Origin: Spirosoma profusum
GTDB lineage: Bacteria; Bacteroidota; Bacteroidia; Cytophagales; Spirosomataceae
Reading direction: 5' to 3'
Length of the DNA stretch: 64,000 nt
Assembly (NCBI RefSeq): GCF_014699005.1
Contig: NZ_JACWZY010000004.1
Coordinates: 62,001-126,000 of the forward strand
Each line of letters opens with the position of its first letter. Position 1 is the first letter of the stretch. Position numbers and translations under genes: made by a program. Positions 59,461-64,000 of the stretch are shown piece after piece. Below the pieces are notes generated by a model. That model did not search any database. It had not been told where the DNA came from and saw only the letters and a program-made list of their open reading frames with translations.

Positions 59461-60453
59461 TCAGGGCTGAACAGAAGCTTTTATATGATAAAAGGTGGCC
59501 GGAAGTTGTTCGTTACGTTCTTTATACTCCTTTTCGAAATACTGTACGTAAGATTTTACTGAAGAGCCATTGGGGGCAACGTAGTGTTTATCCGCCCCAC
59601 GCTGAATCAGCAGCCAGCAAACATCCCAATACCCAAACGATGACGCAAAAATGACTGGGGAGAAGTTTTCAGTATAGCGGTCATACGTTTCCACTACGTT
59701 ACAATCCGCCCCGTAATCGAGCAATAACTTTACTTTATCGATAGAATCTTCGCCACCGGCCCGAATTGCATGGTAAAGTATTGGTACGTGGTTTTCCCCA
59801 ATGGCGTTGGGATCGGCCCCGCGTTTGAGAAAAAATTCCAGCATATACGGAGGTGCATTCCAGACCGACGTAGTATGGGTAGCAGTCCGTTTGGGATTGG
59901 TACTGTTGATGGTTGCCCCAGCTTTGATGAGCAATTCCATGATACGTCGCGTCTTTTTCCAACCCTGTTTATAGGGGCTGTAATGACTGGCTGTGTAATC
60001 AAGAATCGTCATTTCGCCCTGTATGTCCAGGTCGTTGATGTGCGGAACGGGCTCACGTAGCAACGTTTCTACGTTCACTACGTCCTCATCGTAAATAGCC
60101 GATAGAATGGCTTTGCACTGTTTATCTGAAAAATAATCAGATCCATCGTAGTCGGATTTGGAATACGTAATGGCACTGACAATATCTTTTACAGGTTTCG
60201 CAACGCCATTCAGTACTAAAAAGGCGACTGGCAGCATCAACAGTGAAAAGGCCGAATATCTCGCCCAGTTAAATGGTAACAGATTGAGGATCAATAATAC
60301 ACCGAACGCAATGGAGGCAAATAGCAGAATAGCCTCCCCCATTCCGCGCCCTGCTGCATCGCCCCCTTTTGTTGGAAATACATAAGATATAGCCAGCAGA
60401 ACGCCAAGAATGGCAATAGCCAACCAGTTTACAATCGTAACGATTTTAAGCAT
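59461..60453 (-). CDS. Membrane protein with ankyrin repeats
   Basis: A 330-residue protein with three to four N-terminal membrane helices (about 5-90) and a soluble C-terminal portion of ankyrin repeats (about 105-310). Clear repeats are MELLIKAGATIN, YMLEFFLKRGADPNAIG, VKLLLDYGADCNVVE and CWLLIQRGADKHYVAP. Ankyrin repeats mediate protein contacts, here on the cytoplasmic or periplasmic face of the membrane. The repeats start at residue IYDEDVVNVETLLREP. It is monocistronic and no partner is apparent. Confidence 0.85.
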   Translation of the reverse strand: MLKIVTIVNWLAIAILGVLLAISYVFPTKGGDAAGRGMGEAILLFASIAFGVLLILNLLPFNWARYSAFSLLMLPVAFLVLNGVAKPVKDIVSAITYSKSDYDGSDYFSDKQCKAILSAIYDEDVVNVETLLREPVPHINDLDIQGEMTILDYTASHYSPYKQGWKKTRRIMELLIKAGATINSTNPKRTATHTTSVWNAPPYMLEFFLKRGADPNAIGENHVPILYHAIRAGGEDSIDKVKLLLDYGADCNVVETYDRYTENFSPVIFASSFGYWDVCWLLIQRGADKHYVAPNGSSVKSYVQYFEKEYKERNEQLPATFYHIKASVQP

Positions 60454-60534
60454 GGACGTAACGCGGATGGAAATTCGCGATTTGAGCCAATAATCGTGAG
60501 TTTCTTCCCACGTTACGTAATTCTATTCTTAGTA

Positions 60535-60969
60535 TCAGGAAACAACCATCCATTTCCAGATGGCTGAAATTGCGCTTCCGACACCCCAGACTGAGATCAG
60601 CATGAAGACAAATCCCATGCCTCCAAATACGTATACCAGCAGGTAATCTCCTTCTAATACTACGTCATCGGGTTGCGAAGGGTTGTAATAAAGGGTTACT
60701 TCCTCGCCAATCTGGTAAGCTGGGGGATTCCGGCCCTCCGAACTGTGAAAAACCCGTTCAATCCCATCGAGTGTCCGGTAACGTATCGACGGTGCTACGG
60801 GGTATTCGCGGGGTTTTATACGATGCATACCAATGACAATACCTTTGGTAGATATGCCATTTTTTACCAATTCCTGATGACTCCGGTAGATGTACCAGGC
60901 AATGCCAGCCAGCGAAAGGCCAATCAAAAAGAAGAAAAGAACAAATAAATCGCCAGTAGGAAATTTCAT
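60535..60969 (-). CDS. DUF3592 family membrane protein
   Basis: A 144-residue-scale membrane protein with one N-terminal helix (about 6-26), a periplasmic beta domain, and one C-terminal helix (about 105-130). The beta domain shows GISTKGIVIGM, YPVAPSIRYRTLDG and EEVTLYYNPSQPDDVVLEGD, a pattern of DUF3592 proteins. The function of the family is unknown. ATG 60969 was chosen because it opens MKFPTGDLFVLFFF, while the longer frame adds a basic, non-conserved segment. Confidence 0.82.
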   Translation of the reverse strand: MKFPTGDLFVLFFFLIGLSLAGIAWYIYRSHQELVKNGISTKGIVIGMHRIKPREYPVAPSIRYRTLDGIERVFHSSEGRNPPAYQIGEEVTLYYNPSQPDDVVLEGDYLLVYVFGGMGFVFMLISVWGVGSAISAIWKWMVVS

Positions 60970-61149
60970 AAAATGATAGTGAAGGTGGGTTTGTGGCCTA
61001 ATTTTCAATCATTAAAGCCCTGAAATCCAGCATAAGTCAATAACGGGTCCGGTTGAGCCAATAACAGGCTGGTTTTTTGCGTCAATCCGCAATTGGTTCA
61101 CTATCAGACAACTCAGTTAGTTATAGCAGATACTCCTGGGTTGATAGGC

Positions 61150-61210
61150 AAATAGCGCATTGCCTGCAAGGGTTACCCTAAAGTAATATCTTGCAGGCAA
61201 TGCGCTATTT
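61150..61210. terminator. Hairpin terminator (21-bp perfect arms)
   Basis: Arms 61150-61170 and 61190-61210 are perfect complements with a 19-nt loop, 15 nt past the stop of the radical SAM gene (minus strand). The core AAATAGCGCATTGCC is not shared with other repeats seen here. Confidence 0.75.
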
Positions 61211-61224
61211 AGGAGACAGTCAGC

Positions 61225-62388
61225 TTACGTCCAATACAGGATTGGTGCATTTGGGAAACGATGCTGCCACTCGGCATAAAAGAAGTTTTTCATTTCCTTC
61301 ATCTCCTCGGGCCGATAAACATACTTGGTGCCACCAAACTTATTGCGTTTCTGGGCGCGTGTCGCTTCGTCCATCTCCAGCGACGTGTTCGGATACCACT
61401 GCAACAGCACTTCCTTCGAACCGGGCGTAAAGCGGTGGCTGATAAATTCTACGTTCATGTCCACCAGACCGGCGTTCCGGGGAAAGTCAATAACCTCGGC
61501 GATACGGTCGAGCAGGGCGGTGTAATGCTCGCGCCAACCGGGAATGGGCATAATCGGCGCGATGACCACACCAACGGGATATCCGCCACCACCCAGTTCT
61601 TTTGGAAGAGCCAGTTTACGGAGCGCCTGCAAACGAGCTTCTACCGAAGCTGTGCCGCCCTCTAAACGACGGGCCACAATGTCGGCATTGATACTAAAAC
61701 GGGCGCGGGTTTGCCCGTTGTGAGGCAGATCGAGCAGGCTGTCTACCTGATCGTACTTGGAAACAAACCGCAGCTGGCCGTGTCCACGGTGGCCCATTTG
61801 CCGTTCACCAAAATGGCGGATACACTCGGCTAAGCTACCCGTCAGGTGCTCGATGCCCAGTACGTCGGTGTAACAGCTCACTTCAAACGTAGTTGGTCGG
61901 CTGGCGTCGTTGCCCTGCCAGCTCCGGTTGGGGGGGTAAGTGCCTTCGTAAGTGGCCGTGTGGGCCAGCATTTCAGGAAGATTGGCGTAGGCCCGCACCA
62001 CTGGCGGACCAGCCAAACTACCCGCTAAATAGCAGTAGTGGCAATGAGCCGGACAACCTTCAGCCAGGTTCATCTGCCAGTCGGCCGAAGGGGGAATGGG
62101 CTGAAGTTTGAAGGCACTCGGTGGAGCATTCACAATCGCTAACGTATTCTTAGCCAGGCGATACGTCTCACGCTCATCTGCTCCACGCAGACCGGTGATG
62201 CGATTATTTTTGGCAATTTCGATAGGCAGATCAAGGGCCGATATACGTTCGTAGATGGCTTGACCAAAAGGTTCGTTAATGGCATCGGCTGTAAAAACGA
62301 CCCGTTTGGGCATCCAAAGGCGAGGTGATTTAACAAGAGATCGAGTAGCCGGTTTAGCCGACGTAACGGGGATTGGTTGAAGCGTCAT
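61225..62388 (-). CDS. Spore-photolyase-like radical SAM protein
   Basis: A 387-residue radical SAM enzyme of the SPL family. The cluster motif is CPAHCHYCYL (C-x3-C-x2-C, about 117-126), preceded by MNLAEG and followed by AGSLAGPPVVRAY. The N-terminal part has PKRVVFTADAINEPFGQAI, and a later region EVSCYTDVLGIEHLTGSL is shared with SplB-type proteins. SplB repairs the spore photoproduct in Bacillus; relatives in non-spore-formers are known but their substrate is unclear. ATG 62388 was chosen as it opens MTLQPIPVTSAKP. It is monocistronic. Confidence 0.88.
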   Translation of the reverse strand: MTLQPIPVTSAKPATRSLVKSPRLWMPKRVVFTADAINEPFGQAIYERISALDLPIEIAKNNRITGLRGADERETYRLAKNTLAIVNAPPSAFKLQPIPPSADWQMNLAEGCPAHCHYCYLAGSLAGPPVVRAYANLPEMLAHTATYEGTYPPNRSWQGNDASRPTTFEVSCYTDVLGIEHLTGSLAECIRHFGERQMGHRGHGQLRFVSKYDQVDSLLDLPHNGQTRARFSINADIVARRLEGGTASVEARLQALRKLALPKELGGGGYPVGVVIAPIMPIPGWREHYTALLDRIAEVIDFPRNAGLVDMNVEFISHRFTPGSKEVLLQWYPNTSLEMDEATRAQKRNKFGGTKYVYRPEEMKEMKNFFYAEWQHRFPNAPILYWT

Positions 62389-62829
62389 AACGTAGTAGAA
62401 GAACGGGTAATACCAAGCAGAATAGCCCGCCACCCGTACACATTAATAACATATTTATCCCTTGGATAGCTCCCATATTATTTATATATTTTAACAATTA
62501 AACATCTGACTATCAATAATATAACCTCAGCTCCAAATAACTTTATTAGTAGATTAAAACCCCTTTATAAGCTCAACTCCAACATGCCTTTTTTGTCATG
62601 ATAAAGAAGTCAGGCCGCTGGAGCGGAAGCATGACAAAAAACGCAAGCTGGTATTACGTCGGTTAGTTTAAATAGCTGCGGACAGTTTCGATACGTAGCA
62701 GAAATTTTCCTAAAAATAATTGCCCTTCATCACATTGTATTTGCATTAGTGAAGCACTATTTACGTATTTACAGCCGTTTTCTGTTAACAACCTGTGCCG
62801 ATGATCGGACGTATTGTCCGAAGCTGATA
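62389..62829. other. Intergenic region with a hairpin near its middle
   Basis: About 440 nt between the radical SAM gene and the next gene. The first part is AT-rich; a family A-like hairpin lies at 62589-62641; a GTG-started extension (from 62749) precedes the chosen start at 62830. No TAnnTTTG box is evident. Confidence 0.5.
62589..62641. repeat. Degenerate family A-like hairpin
   Basis: Outer arms TTTTTTGTCATG (62589-62600) and CATGACAAAAAA (62630-62641) are perfect, with an inner CCGCT/AGCGG stem. The TTTTGTCATG edges match family A but the GAAGCATCTT core is missing. Confidence 0.6.
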
Positions 62830-63903
62830 ATGACGCTAACCCAACGCTTTCGTGCTTTTTTTTCACGGCCTACGCCCATAAGTTCCTCATTGCCTACTCC
62901 TACAGTTCGTAGTACTATGCCAACGGACGTAGCGCCAGTTAAACAGGATGTTGCTGCTACGTTCCTGCCCGCTCTCCCTGTTACGTTGGCGCCTTCCGAA
63001 CCTCTACCCGACTGGCTAGCTGATGAAGAATCTCTCCGCGACGAAGGTGTGCTGTTCGGTTTGTCAGACGCACGTCCAGACGGTAAGGTTGCCCAAATTC
63101 GGGCTTTTTTCGGGCAGCAGTCGGCTCCGCTGGAAGAATCCATCCACCAATACACCGAGCAAATTGGCGAAATCAATCAATTCATCAACGAACGAGAAAC
63201 ACGTATCGCCACACTACGTCATCAGTTGGACGAGTTGAGAAACGCTCAACCCGCTTCAACCAATTTGATTCGAACGGCTGCCAGTCTGCTGTTGTTGGAG
63301 GTCATGTGTGTTGGTACGTTCTTCCTGGTCGATGAAACGCTACGTCCTGCCTTCCCCAATCGCTGGGTGGCTGTAGGCGTATTTCTGGCGGGCATGTTCA
63401 ATTTAGCGGGCCGGACGTCGTTTTTTTATGAGACAGGCACGCGTTTGACCGCCCGTCGTCTGATCGAAGAAGTAGGGTTGCCATTAGCGGCATCGGTGTT
63501 TATACTGGTTCAAGCGCTGGAAACCAAGTCGACAGTGCAGGCAGTTGGCTTGTTTCTATTTGTATTTTTTCTGTTTCTGCTGGGTGGGAAACTTCTGCTT
63601 ACTACGTTGACTTCCCTTCAAAACGACATTAACGTAGTGCTTGCGAATCGTCGGTTACTAGTGCGTAAACAGGAAGACGTACCACGGTTAGAAGCCGAAA
63701 TAAATCAGCTTGTTCGCGAAGTGGATGGCTTGCGGACTCAGAAATGGCCGTTTGTTACGTCGCTGAATCAGACCGAAGCCAGACGGGTTCAATTGAACAC
63801 TCAGCGCGATAGACTTGTTAATCTATTTATAAGTGAGTTTGAACTTGCCAGAAGCCTTCGCGAACGACTTCCTGAGTCCCAACGCGAAGCCATGTTTAAA
63901 TAA
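62830..63903 (+). CDS. Unknown membrane protein with coiled coils
   Basis: A 357-residue protein I do not recognise. The first 60 residues are a Pro/Thr/Val-rich tail, then comes a coiled coil (about 110-155: EESIHQYTEQIGEINQFINE), four membrane helices (about 160-260) and a second coiled coil to the end (EAEINQLVREVDGLRTQ). The layout resembles membrane organisers or sensors with cytosolic stalks. The N-terminal tail DNA has three ACGTA/TACGT words in about 60 nt. ATG 62830 opens MTLTQRFRAFF; upstream GTG 62749 is less likely. Confidence 0.6.
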   Translation: MTLTQRFRAFFSRPTPISSSLPTPTVRSTMPTDVAPVKQDVAATFLPALPVTLAPSEPLPDWLADEESLRDEGVLFGLSDARPDGKVAQIRAFFGQQSAPLEESIHQYTEQIGEINQFINERETRIATLRHQLDELRNAQPASTNLIRTAASLLLLEVMCVGTFFLVDETLRPAFPNRWVAVGVFLAGMFNLAGRTSFFYETGTRLTARRLIEEVGLPLAASVFILVQALETKSTVQAVGLFLFVFFLFLLGGKLLLTTLTSLQNDINVVLANRRLLVRKQEDVPRLEAEINQLVREVDGLRTQKWPFVTSLNQTEARRVQLNTQRDRLVNLFISEFELARSLRERLPESQREAMFK

Positions 63904-64000
63904 GAGTTGTATGATGTAGAGTTGTAGAGTTGTAAGGTTATAGGGTTGTAAAGTTGTAGAGGCATGAAACTCTGTAACCTTATAACGCTACAACTTTACA
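63904..64000. repeat. AGTTGTA-type repeats forming an imperfect palindrome at the window edge
   Basis: Several AGTTGTAGAG/AAGTTGTAGAG units follow the last gene, and their complement (CTCTGTAACCTTATAACGCTAC region) begins before the edge. It is a candidate intergenic hairpin cut by the window boundary. Confidence 0.45.

Noticed and set aside
1-64000. ACGTA word considered as a restriction-site effect
   Set aside because: Restriction leads to avoidance, and here the word is enriched; methylation alone remains possible.

Overview
The window looks like a chromosomal segment of a Bacteroidota bacterium of the order Cytophagales, most like Spirosoma and relatives. This rests on a SusC/SusD pair, a type IX secretion C-terminal domain, a one-piece hybrid two-component sensor with an AraC output, LytS/LytTR signalling, DUF4403 and DUF2027-Smr proteins, and -7 promoter boxes of the Bacteroidota form TAnnTTTG. 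I see no tRNA, rRNA, phage, IS transposase or CRISPR array. The one clear RNA gene is rnpB.

Layout. 1-8.4 kb: partial ABC ATPase, RDD protein, dicarboxylate/glutamate symporter, YjdF-like protein, SRPBCC protein, a giant hybrid sensor (HTCS) and a stand-alone LytTR protein. 8.5-22.1 kb: mainly housekeeping and metabolism (glycyl-tRNA synthetase, triple-HhH ComEA-like protein, deacetylase, RlmD, gliding/T9SS protein, Spy-like protein, TetR plus UbiB-type kinase, pirin, Gfo/Idh/MocA oxidoreductase, glycerate kinase). 22.1-29.5 kb: lipoproteins, a LytTR response regulator, a diheme cytochrome c with an unknown membrane-anchored partner, a cupin and a PKD/beta-helix lipoprotein. 29.7-35.4 kb: four LytS-type histidine kinases in the same direction with no response regulator among them. 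35.5-38.6 kb: a probably acquired AAA/DUF4143 ATPase with its own palindromic operator, a VOC protein and rnpB. 38.7-43.6 kb: SusD and SusC with a recognisable promoter. 44.2-50.4 kb: DUF4403, Smr, and a compact ethanolamine catabolic set (eutC, eutB, permease). 50.6-64 kb: Pif1-like helicase fused to HRDC-like and HTH modules, VWA membrane protein, FabG, a PLC/GDPD-like protein, serine hydrolase, ankyrin membrane protein, spore-photolyase-like radical SAM protein and a membrane coiled-coil protein.

Two features run through the whole window. First, the word ACGTA/TACGT, usually extended to ACGTAG/CTACGT, is several times more frequent than chance. It occurs in every reading frame and between genes, peaks in unconstrained protein linkers, and is nearly absent from the ATPase that looks acquired. 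It behaves like a genome-wide signature word, comparable in kind to HIP1 or DNA-uptake words. Second, many gene ends carry long, nearly perfect inverted repeats of a few families whose arms match within a copy but differ between copies. Start codons were moved inward in many genes where the longest frame runs over a promoter, a neighbouring gene or non-coding sequence; several genes appear to use GTG or TTG.
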